DNA of 19,656 nucleotides from Candidatus Aminicenantes bacterium UBA647 (GTDB taxonomy: Bacteria; Acidobacteriota; Aminicenantia; UBA2199), in NCBI GenBank assembly GCA_002299555.1, contig DBOL01000065.1, positions 1 to 19,656 of the forward strand. The letters are read 5' to 3'. The translations under genes and the position numbers were made by a program. This document shows positions 1 to 7,698 of the stretch, piece after piece; the stretch's first letter is position 1, and each line of letters begins with the position of its first letter. The notes beneath the pieces were generated by a model. That model did not search any database. It worked only from the letters and a program-made list of their open reading frames with translations, and had not been told where the DNA came from.

Positions 1-34
1 TTCAGTTCTTTTTTTAAAGATTTATTCACAACAA

Positions 35-841
35 TTATTTCTCATAAAAATTTGTACTCTCAAAGATCTTATCCGCTGAATCGGCAAGAAATCCGGAGAA
101 TATCATTCCATCATTTCCCTGATACCTCTTTGCAAATTCATAATAGCATCCCGGGATCTCTTTTCTCCCCTCTGAAAAATCAATATTAACCGGTTCGGCT
201 TTTATACTCGACTGCTCAAGCAGTTGTTCCGGTGTCCCCTTGATCTCACCCCCCGAATCATTCAGAGCAAACCCTTTATCCTTCAAAAGAGTATTTACCT
301 CTCCTATGTTCCGGAAATTACTCAGATGATTGATGCTCACTGTAAAATGGTTGGCACAAAAACCATAAACATAAAGCCATGCCGCATACTCCGATTCCTC
401 TTTAAGTTTATTGTAGATCTCAAATGAGGGCTGCCCCCATAGATTCCCTGAATAGATCAATCCACCTGAACCGAATAATTCTTCAGGGATCTTATCGATG
501 CTCTGTTTTACCATATTCTGCAGGTATACACTAAATTCTGAAGTCAGAAGCTGACTTATGAATATCCTGGGAGCTTTTTCATCCTCTCCATGTTCAAAAT
601 GTTTTGCAAACAATTTTTTCTTCTCAAAATTGTATTGCCCCTTTTCTATATATCCATTCTCCCTGAAGACCTTTGATAATGCATCAATATTGATCCTGCC
701 GTCGTCAAATGTCCTGAAAGCTATGTGATCGTTTATTACTTCTTCTCCGTGAGACACAAAAAGATCATATATCTTCTGGACCGACGGGTTTTGTGTGGTA
801 TATGTTTCCCACAATTTTTCAATAATATTTTTATATCCCAT
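35..841 (-). CDS. Short DUF1338 (HglS/YdcJ-like) metalloenzyme
   Basis: The 268-residue product belongs to the DUF1338 family, whose characterised member HglS is an Fe(II) 2-oxoadipate dioxygenase/decarboxylase making D-2-hydroxyglutarate in lysine catabolism. The expected metal-binding triad is visible: His39 in NDHIAFRTF, His165 in ANHFTVSIN and Glu235 in GCYYEFAKRY. Arg43, which would hold the substrate carboxylate, is also present. The protein is much shorter than HglS (about 460 residues) and matches the compact form of the family, so its substrate may differ. No signal peptide is seen, so it is probably cytosolic. The ATG at 841 fits the family N-terminus (GYKNIIEKLWETY), but no Shine-Dalgarno site precedes it, and the putative -10 box lies only about 11 nt upstream of the start. 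The gene is divergent from the BNR-repeat gene and no lysine-degradation genes lie nearby. The family call is firm; the reaction is inferred. Confidence 0.88.
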   Translation of the reverse strand: MGYKNIIEKLWETYTTQNPSVQKIYDLFVSHGEEVINDHIAFRTFDDGRINIDALSKVFRENGYIEKGQYNFEKKKLFAKHFEHGEDEKAPRIFISQLLTSEFSVYLQNMVKQSIDKIPEELFGSGGLIYSGNLWGQPSFEIYNKLKEESEYAAWLYVYGFCANHFTVSINHLSNFRNIGEVNTLLKDKGFALNDSGGEIKGTPEQLLEQSSIKAEPVNIDFSEGRKEIPGCYYEFAKRYQGNDGMIFSGFLADSADKIFESTNFYEK

Positions 842-852
842 AGTACGATTTT

Positions 853-881
853 GTCATATTTTTTTCTTTTTGAAAAGTAAA
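853..881 (-). promoter_or_regulatory. Putative promoter of the DUF1338 gene
   Basis: On the minus strand TTTACT (876-881) and TATGAC (853-858) are separated by 17 nt, each matching four of six consensus bases. Transcription would start near 846, leaving a leader of about 5 nt. That fits the lack of a Shine-Dalgarno site. The -35 box overlaps that of the divergent promoter. Confidence 0.4.
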
Positions 882-906
882 CATTACATTTGAGTTTTCG
901 TATAAT
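878..906 (+). promoter_or_regulatory. Putative sigma70-type promoter of the BNR-repeat gene
   Basis: A perfect TATAAT (901-906) lies 17 nt downstream of TAAACA (878-883, four of six -35 matches). Transcription would begin near 913, about 22 nt before the ATG at 935, leaving room for the AGGAG at 925-929. Its -35 overlaps the divergent promoter's -35, so the two promoters may compete for polymerase. Confidence 0.6.
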
Positions 907-934
907 ATCTATTAAATTAAAATCAGGAGAAAAA

Positions 935-3900
935 ATGCAAAAAAAAAGTTTATTTATCATGATTTTCATTCTGGCCTTATCATTAACAATACTTCCAAAA
1001 GGGAAAGTTACTAAGAAGGCCGAAGATCCATTTAAACCGCTGGTAAACGGATTGAAATTCCGTTCTATCGGCCCGGCATACGCATCGGGAAGGATCGCTG
1101 ACATTGCCGTTAATCCGAAAGATCATTCTGAATATTATGTCGGAGTTGCATCAGGTAATTTATGGAAAACAACAAACAACGGTATCACATTCAAACCTGT
1201 ATTCGAAAAATACGGGTCATACTCAATAGGAGCATTGGCAATCGATCCGATGAACCCTAATGTTGTATGGGCGGGAACCGGTGAGAACAACCATCAGAGA
1301 GCACTGGCATACGGTGATGGTGTTTATAAAAGTCTTGACGGCGGGAAAAGCTGGAAGAACATGGGTCTTAAAGATTCCCGTCAGATAGGTAAGATCCTTA
1401 TCAATCCTTTAGACACTAACATTGTCTATGTTGCAGCCGAAGGGTCTGCATGGGGCCCTGGAGGCGACAGAGGACTTTATAAAACAACAGACGGAGGAAA
1501 AGTATGGAAAAAGGTCCTGACGATAAGTGAGAACACAGGAATTGCCGACATGGTGATGGATCCTTCAAATCCTGATGTTATAATCGCTTCATCAGAACAG
1601 AGAAGGCGCCATGTACATACAAAGATAGGCGGCGGACCGGAATCAACCATCTATAAAACAACAGATTCCGGAGATAATTGGAGAAAGATCAACAAAGGAC
1701 TCCCCGAAGTTCATATCGGTGGGATCGGTCTTGCTATCTCCACGGTAGACCCGATGGTCGTCTATGCAATCTTTGAAGCCGCAGACAAGAAAGGCGGATT
1801 CTACAGATCAACCGACCAGGGTGAGTCATGGAACAAAATGAGCTCCCATTCAAGTAGTGGTCAATACTACTCAAGGATTTTCTGTGATCCGAAAGATGTA
1901 GATAAAGTATATTCAGTAGAAACAAGAACTCAATATACGGAAGATGGAGGGAAAACCTTCAAAAGACTTGGATTAAAAGACAGGCATGTTGATGACCATT
2001 CACTCTGGATAAATCCGAGCGATACAAGAAACCTGATAATCGGAGGAGATGGCGGAGTATATGTGACATATGATACCGGCAAAGCATGGTATCATGTCTC
2101 GAACCTTCCGGTAATACAATTCTATAGGGTTTTTGTTGATAATTCGAAACCATTTTATTATGTTTACGGCGGGACCCAGGACAATAACAGCATGGGCGGC
2201 CCCTCAGCAAATACAAGCAAAGGCGGTGTTACAAAAGGTGAATGGTTTGTAACCAACGGCGGCGACGGATTCTGGTCGGCTGTTGATCCCGTTGATCCCA
2301 ACATCGTTTATGCCGAATCGCAATACGGTGTGATGGTACGATATGACAGAAAGAGCGGTGAAAGAAGATATATCAGGCCGGTTCCGAGAAAAGGCGAAAA
2401 AACTTATAAATGGAATTGGAATACACCGCTGATAATCAGCAGCCATAAAAATACACGTATTTATTGCGCGGCAAACAAAGTTTTCAGAAGTGACGACAGA
2501 GGGGAAAGCTGGGCAGTTATCAGTGATGACCTCACATCAAAAACAGACAGAAATACCTGGAAGGTAATGGGGAAATACTGGGGCGCTGATTCAGTTGCTA
2601 AAGATGTTTCCACATCACAATTCGGAACCATTGTATCACTTGATGAATCTATACTGGATGAAAACCTCCTCGTCGCGGGAACTGATGACGGAGTTATCCA
2701 GGTCACAACTGACGGCGGAAAGAACTGGAAGATGTATTCGACCTTCCCGGGAATACCGAAATATACTTATATCAGTGACCTGATGACATCAAGATATGAC
2801 AAGAACACCATCTTTGCAACTTTTGACAACAGGAAAAGGGATGATTTTAAACCTTACGCTCTTGTAAGTAATGATCTCGGGAAAACATGGAGTTCTATCT
2901 CTACTAACCTGCCGAAAAACGGTACAGTTCATACAATTGCTCAGGACCATGTAAAGAAGGGCCTCATGTTCGCAGGAACTGAATTTGGTGTTTTCTTTAC
3001 AATTAACACAGGAAAGAGCTGGACCCAATTAAAATCCGGAATTCCAACTATCTCTGTGAGAGACATAATGATCCAACGTGACATGAACGATCTGGCTCTG
3101 GCAACATTCGGAAGAGGATTCTATATCCTTGACAACTATACTCCTCTCAGGGAGCTGACACCTGAACTCCTGGAAAAGGAAGCTCATATATTTGCAGTCA
3201 GAGATTCTCTTCAGTATATCCAAACCGGAAAGAAATACGGTCAGGGAGCTACAGATTATTATGGAAAGAACCCCGATTTCGGAGCTGTTTTCACTTACTA
3301 CCTCAAAGATTCGTTCAAATCAAAAAAATCATTGAGAAAGAAGAAAGAGGGCGAACTTTTCAAGAAAGGTAAAAAGATCTATATCCCGACATGGGACGAG
3401 CTTAGAGAAGAAGGATTAGAACCACAATCTTTCCTCGCATTCACCATTAAAGACGGCGCCGGTAATGTAGTAAAAAGAATATATAAAAAAGGATCTAAAG
3501 GTATGAACCGTGTCGTATGGGACTATTCTATGAACTGGTATGAACCTCTTAAGCAGGGCAAAAAATTCGATCCTCTTGCTAAACAGGATGACGGATTTCC
3601 AGCTATGCCAGGCAAGTACAATCTTAATCTCTCCAAAGTTGTAGGGGGCGTTGAGACTAAAATCGCAGGACCGGTTGAATTTACCACAAAGATTCTCAAC
3701 AATGCCACACTTCCTGCAAAGGATAGAGTAGCACTGGACAAATTCCATAAGGATATTGCAGAAATGTCCCGCGTGATTCAGGGCAACCTGAGCGCAGTTA
3801 ATGAGATGAAAAAGAATATCGTCCTGATCAGACAGACACTTCACGCCATGCCTTCGGCATCCGGAAAAATTGTTATGGATGCTGCTAAGACAGAAAGAGA

Positions 3901-4195
3901 AATTGAAGACATCATCTTTAAATTCAGAGGGCACAGGCCCAAAGCCAGCAGAGAAGAGATCCCTCCGGGAAACACAACGATCACAACAAGATTTTACTCT
4001 GTTCTGTATGCTCAGTTTGCTACAACATCTGCTCCTTCAAAGGCTCAGATCAGTTCAATGGAAATTCTCACCGAAGAGATGAAACTGATAATTGCCGACC
4101 TGAAAAAGATCGATCTGAAGATAAAAGGACTTGAGAAGGAATTGGAAAAGATTGATGCTCCCTGGACATCAGGAAGAATTCTGGATTTTAAATAG
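935..4195 (+). CDS. Exported VPS10/BNR-repeat beta-propeller protein
   Basis: The 1,086-residue product has an N-terminal hydrophobic export signal (KKSLFIMIFILALSLTIL) followed by a long sialidase/VPS10-type propeller region. About eleven Asp-boxes can be read between roughly residues 85 and 700, such as SLDGGKSW, TTDGGKVW, STDQGESW, SDDRGESW, TTDGGKNW and TINTGKSW. This is the architecture of bacterial proteins annotated as sortilin-N or WD40/YVTN/BNR-like. They are often called glycosyl hydrolases, although none is proven here and I see no catalytic set. After about residue 700 the repeats stop. A lysine-rich region follows, and the last 120 residues are strongly helical and charged. I chose the ATG at 935 because AGGAG precedes it and the signal peptide then begins at residue 1; an in-frame ATG 45 nt upstream lacks a ribosome site and overlaps the promoter. 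The gene is probably monocistronic and ends in a hairpin terminator. Likely role: periplasmic or surface binding. Confidence 0.85.
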   Translation: MQKKSLFIMIFILALSLTILPKGKVTKKAEDPFKPLVNGLKFRSIGPAYASGRIADIAVNPKDHSEYYVGVASGNLWKTTNNGITFKPVFEKYGSYSIGALAIDPMNPNVVWAGTGENNHQRALAYGDGVYKSLDGGKSWKNMGLKDSRQIGKILINPLDTNIVYVAAEGSAWGPGGDRGLYKTTDGGKVWKKVLTISENTGIADMVMDPSNPDVIIASSEQRRRHVHTKIGGGPESTIYKTTDSGDNWRKINKGLPEVHIGGIGLAISTVDPMVVYAIFEAADKKGGFYRSTDQGESWNKMSSHSSSGQYYSRIFCDPKDVDKVYSVETRTQYTEDGGKTFKRLGLKDRHVDDHSLWINPSDTRNLIIGGDGGVYVTYDTGKAWYHVSNLPVIQFYRVFVDNSKPFYYVYGGTQDNNSMGGPSANTSKGGVTKGEWFVTNGGDGFWSAVDPVDPNIVYAESQYGVMVRYDRKSGERRYIRPVPRKGEKTYKWNWNTPLIISSHKNTRIYCAANKVFRSDDRGESWAVISDDLTSKTDRNTWKVMGKYWGADSVAKDVSTSQFGTIVSLDESILDENLLVAGTDDGVIQVTTDGGKNWKMYSTFPGIPKYTYISDLMTSRYDKNTIFATFDNRKRDDFKPYALVSNDLGKTWSSISTNLPKNGTVHTIAQDHVKKGLMFAGTEFGVFFTINTGKSWTQLKSGIPTISVRDIMIQRDMNDLALATFGRGFYILDNYTPLRELTPELLEKEAHIFAVRDSLQYIQTGKKYGQGATDYYGKNPDFGAVFTYYLKDSFKSKKSLRKKKEGELFKKGKKIYIPTWDELREEGLEPQSFLAFTIKDGAGNVVKRIYKKGSKGMNRVVWDYSMNWYEPLKQGKKFDPLAKQDDGFPAMPGKYNLNLSKVVGGVETKIAGPVEFTTKILNNATLPAKDRVALDKFHKDIAEMSRVIQGNLSAVNEMKKNIVLIRQTLHAMPSASGKIVMDAAKTEREIEDIIFKFRGHRPKASREEIPPGNTTITTRFYSVLYAQFATTSAPSKAQISSMEILTEEMKLIIADLKKIDLKIKGLEKELEKIDAPWTSGRILDFK

Positions 4196-4221
4196 TAAAT
4201 AATTTTTATTTAATAGAAGAA

Positions 4222-4250
4222 GGCAGTGCCTCGCGGTGCTGCCTTTTTTT
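4222..4250 (+). terminator. Intrinsic terminator of the BNR-repeat gene
   Basis: GGCAGTGCC (4222-4230) and GGTGCTGCC (4235-4243) form a nine-pair stem with two G-T wobbles and a TCGC loop, followed by seven T (4244-4250). It lies 27 nt after the stop codon. It also sits between convergent genes, but the opposite strand lacks a clean T-run, so it probably works mainly in the plus direction. Confidence 0.9.
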
Positions 4251-4258
4251 ATTTCCGG

Positions 4259-4756
4259 TCACAGGATGAGATCATCCACTTCTTTTGTAGATGAAACAAC
4301 TTTAAAATCAATAATTTCAAAAAATTTTGTGATCTGTTCGATCATCCCTTCTCTGATGACCAGGATAAGATTCATATTCCTCAGTTTGTCTTTATTTTCA
4401 AGGATTTGCTTAAGGGAAAAATAAAACCCTTTTTTATTCATCTCCAGAGGGCCGATTTCATCTATAACGATAATGTCATGTATCTTTGAAGAATTCAGTA
4501 TTTCCCCGTTTCCCCAATCAAATACCTTCTTTGAAAAGTTGAATTTACCTGTTTTGACCATCTCGTCCGTTGATACTTCCTCATGCATCTCGACCGGAAC
4601 CGATTTTCCTGAATTAATAGAATAGAGATGCCTCTCTCCGGCAAGAACCGGCATGAGTATCCCGCCTATACTCTTTTGTCTGACCACCCATTTTTCAAGT
4701 TTCGTTGTCTTCCCTGATCCGATCGCTCCGGTAAAGATCATCACCATCATTTTCAT
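4259..4756 (-). CDS. THEP1-like P-loop nucleoside-triphosphatase
   Basis: The 165-residue product is a small P-loop NTPase of the THEP1/NTPase_1 type. The Walker A is GAIGSGKTT (residues 10-18) and the Walker B/family motif is IIVIDEIGPLEM with Asp99 and Glu100. A TGKFNFSKKVF stretch in the middle matches the family's conserved region before Walker B. THEP1 proteins hydrolyse NTPs in vitro and their cellular role is poorly known. The start is set at 4756 rather than the longer reading from 4849. ATG overlaps the TGA of the upstream membrane-protein gene as ATGA, and a strong AGGGGG lies just 5' of it. The longer reading adds 31 residues that fit no family. The 4-bp overlap means translation is coupled to the membrane protein, suggesting the two work as a complex. 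The NTPase assignment is firm; the partner's function is unknown. Confidence 0.8.
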   Translation of the reverse strand: MKMMVMIFTGAIGSGKTTKLEKWVVRQKSIGGILMPVLAGERHLYSINSGKSVPVEMHEEVSTDEMVKTGKFNFSKKVFDWGNGEILNSSKIHDIIVIDEIGPLEMNKKGFYFSLKQILENKDKLRNMNLILVIREGMIEQITKFFEIIDFKVVSSTKEVDDLIL

Positions 4757-5772
4757 TTTCCCCCTACCTGGAAGATAGAGGCAAAAATAGTAACCGTAAA
4801 TTCTCTCAGCCTGACCGGGAGATGTTTCCCTTTCGACATTTTCCAACATTGGGATACAATAGACATGTATAGAGGAAGCTGGTCAAGGACAGATTCTATT
4901 TCCGACGAATATCTGCTTTTTTTTTTGCCGGATATTTTTTTAAAAATTTTCTTAGCGTATGGAGCAACAATAAAAAACCAGATACTCATTATCAAAAAAG
5001 ACCTGACGAGCATTATCACCGCATTTATTGCAACACTCTCCGAAAAATGAGAAAAAATATACGTTAATACAATCAACACAATAGCAAGAGAAAAGATCAT
5101 AATACCTGATGGACTGGTTATCCACATCTTCTTTCTTCCTCTCCCCTTTTTCCTCCCTGGCAGTTTCATCTGGCCATCAAGTTTCTCTTCGTCTATTTTA
5201 ACTTCAGCTTTTTTTATCCTCGCAGGTAATCCGGCTGCAACAATTCCGACAATTATGCCCGTCATCATGTGTAAAGCTGAATATATCCCGATTATCCAAA
5301 TGCTTATTCCACTTACTTTACCTATAAGGGGTACCTGATCTGTCACAAATTTCCCGAACTCATCGATCGATCGCCATAAGTTATTTCCGTAGATCAGAGT
5401 TAATAAGATTATTTTCTGCAACGATGAGACGGTTAAGACAATGACCCCCATCATTATTGACGATATCCTGTAGAACCTCTTTGAAAAGAACAGAACAGAC
5501 CCGATAACACCCTGTATAGAAACTGCTAAATAGGCCATCGGGGGAGTGTGAGGGCTTACTGCCGCTTTCACAAGGAGAACGATCATCATCGACTTGAAAA
5601 TATCCTTACGAGTTTCGGAATAATATCCGATAAGTGATATAAATATTACAGCACAGGATCCGATAAAAAGTCCTGCAAATGGTATACTGAATGCGTGAAG
5701 GACTCCTCCGAGAGCTGCTTCACTCAGTGCCCACAGGACCGTTATTTTCCCAACTATGCTATTTTTGATCAT
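4753..5772 (-). CDS. Multi-spanning inner-membrane protein, coupled to a THEP1-like NTPase
   Basis: I do not recognise a named family for this 339-residue protein. The first ~190 residues hold about five or six hydrophobic segments, with GGVLHAFSIPFAGLFIGS and a conserved-looking SPHTPPMAYLAVSIQG loop. Their size and Gly/Pro-rich helices recall the substrate-binding S components of ECF vitamin transporters. A basic linker (about residues 185-215, many Lys/Arg) leads to two more membrane segments and an amphipathic, charged tail, a layout loosely like an EcfT coupling protein. With the P-loop NTPase encoded by the next, overlapping gene, this could be an unusual transporter, but that is inference from shape only. 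The ATG at 5772 has AGAGAGG only one base upstream and a stop just before, so the start is constrained but the ribosome site is odd. A promoter lies immediately upstream. Confidence 0.7.
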   Translation of the reverse strand: MIKNSIVGKITVLWALSEAALGGVLHAFSIPFAGLFIGSCAVIFISLIGYYSETRKDIFKSMMIVLLVKAAVSPHTPPMAYLAVSIQGVIGSVLFFSKRFYRISSIMMGVIVLTVSSLQKIILLTLIYGNNLWRSIDEFGKFVTDQVPLIGKVSGISIWIIGIYSALHMMTGIIVGIVAAGLPARIKKAEVKIDEEKLDGQMKLPGRKKGRGRKKMWITSPSGIMIFSLAIVLIVLTYIFSHFSESVAINAVIMLVRSFLIMSIWFFIVAPYAKKIFKKISGKKKSRYSSEIESVLDQLPLYMSIVSQCWKMSKGKHLPVRLREFTVTIFASIFQVGGK

Positions 5773-5790
5773 TCCTCTCTAATGCCTGCC

Positions 5791-5819
5791 ATTATAGATC
5801 AATAATTGTTATGCATCAA
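5791..5819 (-). promoter_or_regulatory. Promoter of the membrane-protein/NTPase operon
   Basis: On the minus strand TTGATG (5814-5819) and a perfect TATAAT (5791-5796) are separated by 17 nt. The predicted transcription start near 5784 leaves a leader of only about 11 nt before the ATG at 5772. Confidence 0.65.
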
Positions 5820-5843
5820 CAAACAGTCCCCGGATGTGAGAAG

Positions 5844-5871
5844 TTGACATTTTCCCTTTAAAACATATAGA
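5844..5871 (+). promoter_or_regulatory. nnrE: Putative promoter of nnrE
   Basis: A consensus TTGACA (5844-5849) is followed after 16 nt by TATAGA (5866-5871). TAGAAT at 5868-5873, with an 18-nt spacer, is an alternative -10. Transcription would begin near 5878, about 12 nt before the ATG. Confidence 0.6.
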
Positions 5872-5889
5872 ATTCACATTGAGAAAAAA

Positions 5890-6633
5890 ATGTTCCCTAT
5901 AATTAAGAATGTCTCCTATGTTTCCAGAGTTGAAATGGAGAAAGTAGACAGATTGATGGAAGAGAAATATAAAATCTCACTGATCCAGATGATGGAAAAT
6001 GCCGGAAGAAACCTGGCCGTTTTAGCTAATCATATTTTTCTGAAGAAGACAAACAATGACAATAAGATATTGATCCTTGCAGGTCCGGGAGGAAATGGCG
6101 GTGGTGCCATAACAGCCGGTAGATGGCTTCATTCCGGAGGGGCTCAGGTGAAGATATTGATATCAGTTCCCAAACATATGATGAAAGGTGTCCCGGCGAT
6201 CCAGATAGAGATCGCGGAAAATCTCGGAATTGAAATCAGCACTTATTCTGCAAATCACCCGCCCTGCTATCAAAACGCCCTGATAATTGACGGGATCATC
6301 GGTTATGGAATAAAAGGAGAACCACGGGGTATAGCAAAAGAGATGATTGACTATGCTAATGAAAGCTCCTGCAGAATAATTTCATTGGATATCCCCTCAG
6401 GTATGGATCCCGATCTGGGAACCATTCACAAGACCTTTATATCTGCTGAAACAACAATGACACTCGCCCTTCCCAAAAAAGCCTTTATCAACAAAAATGT
6501 GAGCAAAGCGACAGGGAAATTATTCCTTGCCAATATTAGCGTTCCTCCCCAACTTTATAAAAATGACATGAAAATAGAGAATACCGAACACATTTTCAAA
6601 GAATCAGATATAGTGGAGATAAAACAATATTGA
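5890..6633 (+). CDS. nnrE: NAD(P)H-hydrate epimerase, stand-alone YjeF_N domain
   Basis: The 247-residue product is a YjeF N-terminal (NAXE-type) domain protein that would epimerise R-NAD(P)HX to the S form, so the hydrated cofactor can be repaired by a separate dehydratase. Family landmarks are ISLIQMMENAGRNLA (residues 30-43), the Rossmann loop LAGPGGNGGGA (63-73), the DGIIGYGIKG segment with Asp134 and Lys142, and LDIPSGMDPDLG (166-177). The C-terminal kinase-like dehydratase domain found in many bacterial Nnr fusions is absent and not encoded nearby. The glycine-rich loop, usually GNNGGDG, reads GGNGGGA, losing one Asn and the Asp; similar variants exist among annotated epimerases but could change activity. 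The ATG at 5890 fits the family N-terminus, with only a weak GAG ribosome site. It is divergent from the membrane-protein operon and convergent with the Sel1 gene, so probably monocistronic. Confidence 0.88.
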   Translation: MFPIIKNVSYVSRVEMEKVDRLMEEKYKISLIQMMENAGRNLAVLANHIFLKKTNNDNKILILAGPGGNGGGAITAGRWLHSGGAQVKILISVPKHMMKGVPAIQIEIAENLGIEISTYSANHPPCYQNALIIDGIIGYGIKGEPRGIAKEMIDYANESSCRIISLDIPSGMDPDLGTIHKTFISAETTMTLALPKKAFINKNVSKATGKLFLANISVPPQLYKNDMKIENTEHIFKESDIVEIKQY

Positions 6634-6719
6634 TACATAATGAATTAAAGGGGAGAGGGTAAAGTCAGGAATCAATTGAAAAAAAAATTAAATTAGGGAT
6701 CTAAACAAAAAAAATAACA

Positions 6720-7664
6720 TTACTTCCACAATTCATGTTTTTCTAAAATGTTCAGGGCATCTTTATTACCGTTATCATGAGCCTTCTGAATCCAGATTCT
6801 TGCTTTTTTCAGATCTTTTAAAGCTCCCTGACCTTTAATATACATCATCCCCAGATGCAATTGTGCACTTGGTTCTCCCAGCATCGCTGCCTTCTCAGCC
6901 CAATACATTGATTTTTGATAATCTATATCCACTCCAATTCCTGATAAGTATATTTGAGCAAGTTTCAACTGAGCTTTAATATGATTTTGATTTGAAGCTT
7001 TTTCCAACCACTCAATAGCTTTTTTAATATTCTCCTGAACACCTCTTCCACCCATGTAAAAAGATCCAAGAATGAATTGCCCGTTTGAATATCCCATTTC
7101 CGCTGATTTCTTCAGCCACCCAATTCCCTCTTGTGTATCAGGAGTCACTCCATCACCCTGCATATAAGAAATTGCTAGCATGAATTGACCTCTTGGTATA
7201 TTTTGTTCTGCTGTATCTTTGAACAATTTAAAAGCTTTTATCTTATCAGTGAATTTACTACCATTTATTCTGTATATTAGCCCCAAATCAATTTTTGCAT
7301 CACCAATATTCTGTTTTGCAGCTTTTTTATACCAATAGATTGCTTTCTTTTTGTTAACTTTTAATTTTTTGAATCCATAATTATATAGGTTCCCGAGTAT
7401 ATATTGTGAGATAGCATTACCAAGCATGGCACCTTTCTCACTCCAGAAATATGCACTTTTCAAATTTCTTTCTAAACCATCACCATTATAATATATTAAG
7501 GCTAATGCACCCATTGATTTTTGATCACCGTTATCTGCAGCTTTCCAATATGCTTTAATTTTGAGATTAAATTTTTCCTGATTTTCGGATTTTGCACTAA
7601 TCAGCGGCAATAGTAAAATACAAACACAAATCATCCCAATAAAAAATTTTACCTTAAATCTCAT
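6720..7664 (-). CDS. Exported Sel1-like repeat protein
   Basis: The 314-residue product starts with a signal peptide (basic MRFKVK, hydrophobic stretch to about residue 24, probable cleavage after LISA). It then consists almost entirely of Sel1-type tetratricopeptide-like repeats. About eight units can be followed, each with the A..LG..Y..G.GV..D..KA..W..KAA pattern: ALALIYYNGDGLERNLKSAYFW, LAISYMQGDGVTPDTQEGIGW, LGSFYMGGRGVQENIKKAIEW, LAQIYLSGIGVDIDYQKSMYW. Sel1 solenoids are protein-binding scaffolds; the partner here is unknown and no catalytic domain is attached. The start is well supported by AGGAGG 6 nt upstream of the ATG. The gene lies 34 nt downstream of the glycosyltransferase gene on the same strand, so co-transcription is possible. 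It looks more AT-rich and Lys/Asn/Ile-rich than its neighbours, perhaps a sign of recent acquisition or relaxed selection. Confidence 0.88.
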   Translation of the reverse strand: MRFKVKFFIGMICVCILLLPLISAKSENQEKFNLKIKAYWKAADNGDQKSMGALALIYYNGDGLERNLKSAYFWSEKGAMLGNAISQYILGNLYNYGFKKLKVNKKKAIYWYKKAAKQNIGDAKIDLGLIYRINGSKFTDKIKAFKLFKDTAEQNIPRGQFMLAISYMQGDGVTPDTQEGIGWLKKSAEMGYSNGQFILGSFYMGGRGVQENIKKAIEWLEKASNQNHIKAQLKLAQIYLSGIGVDIDYQKSMYWAEKAAMLGEPSAQLHLGMMYIKGQGALKDLKKARIWIQKAHDNGNKDALNILEKHELWK

Positions 7665-7698
7665 AATAACCTCCTATACAATTATCTGCGTATAACAA

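Noticed and set aside
736..1104. Minus-strand open frame of 122 residues spanning the divergent promoter region
   Set aside because: It overlaps the starts of two real genes and both promoters, and has no family features.
3416..3934. Minus-strand open frame of 172 residues inside the BNR-repeat gene
   Set aside because: Antisense to a well-supported CDS, with no ribosome site and a Cys/Phe/Ser-rich low-plausibility composition.
4757..4849. Longer N-terminus for the THEP1-like NTPase
   Set aside because: The extra 31 residues precede the Walker A strand without family similarity, and the ATGA overlap with a strong ribosome site at 4756 is a better start.
6634..6719. Terminator between nnrE and the Sel1 gene
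   Set aside because: The 86-nt convergent gap is A-rich with long A-runs, but I found no stem followed by a T-run on either strand.
7665..7698. Separate promoter for the Sel1 gene
   Set aside because: TTGTTA and GATAAT occur on the minus strand but at only 8-nt spacing, and TATAGG coincides with the ribosome site; no workable pair.
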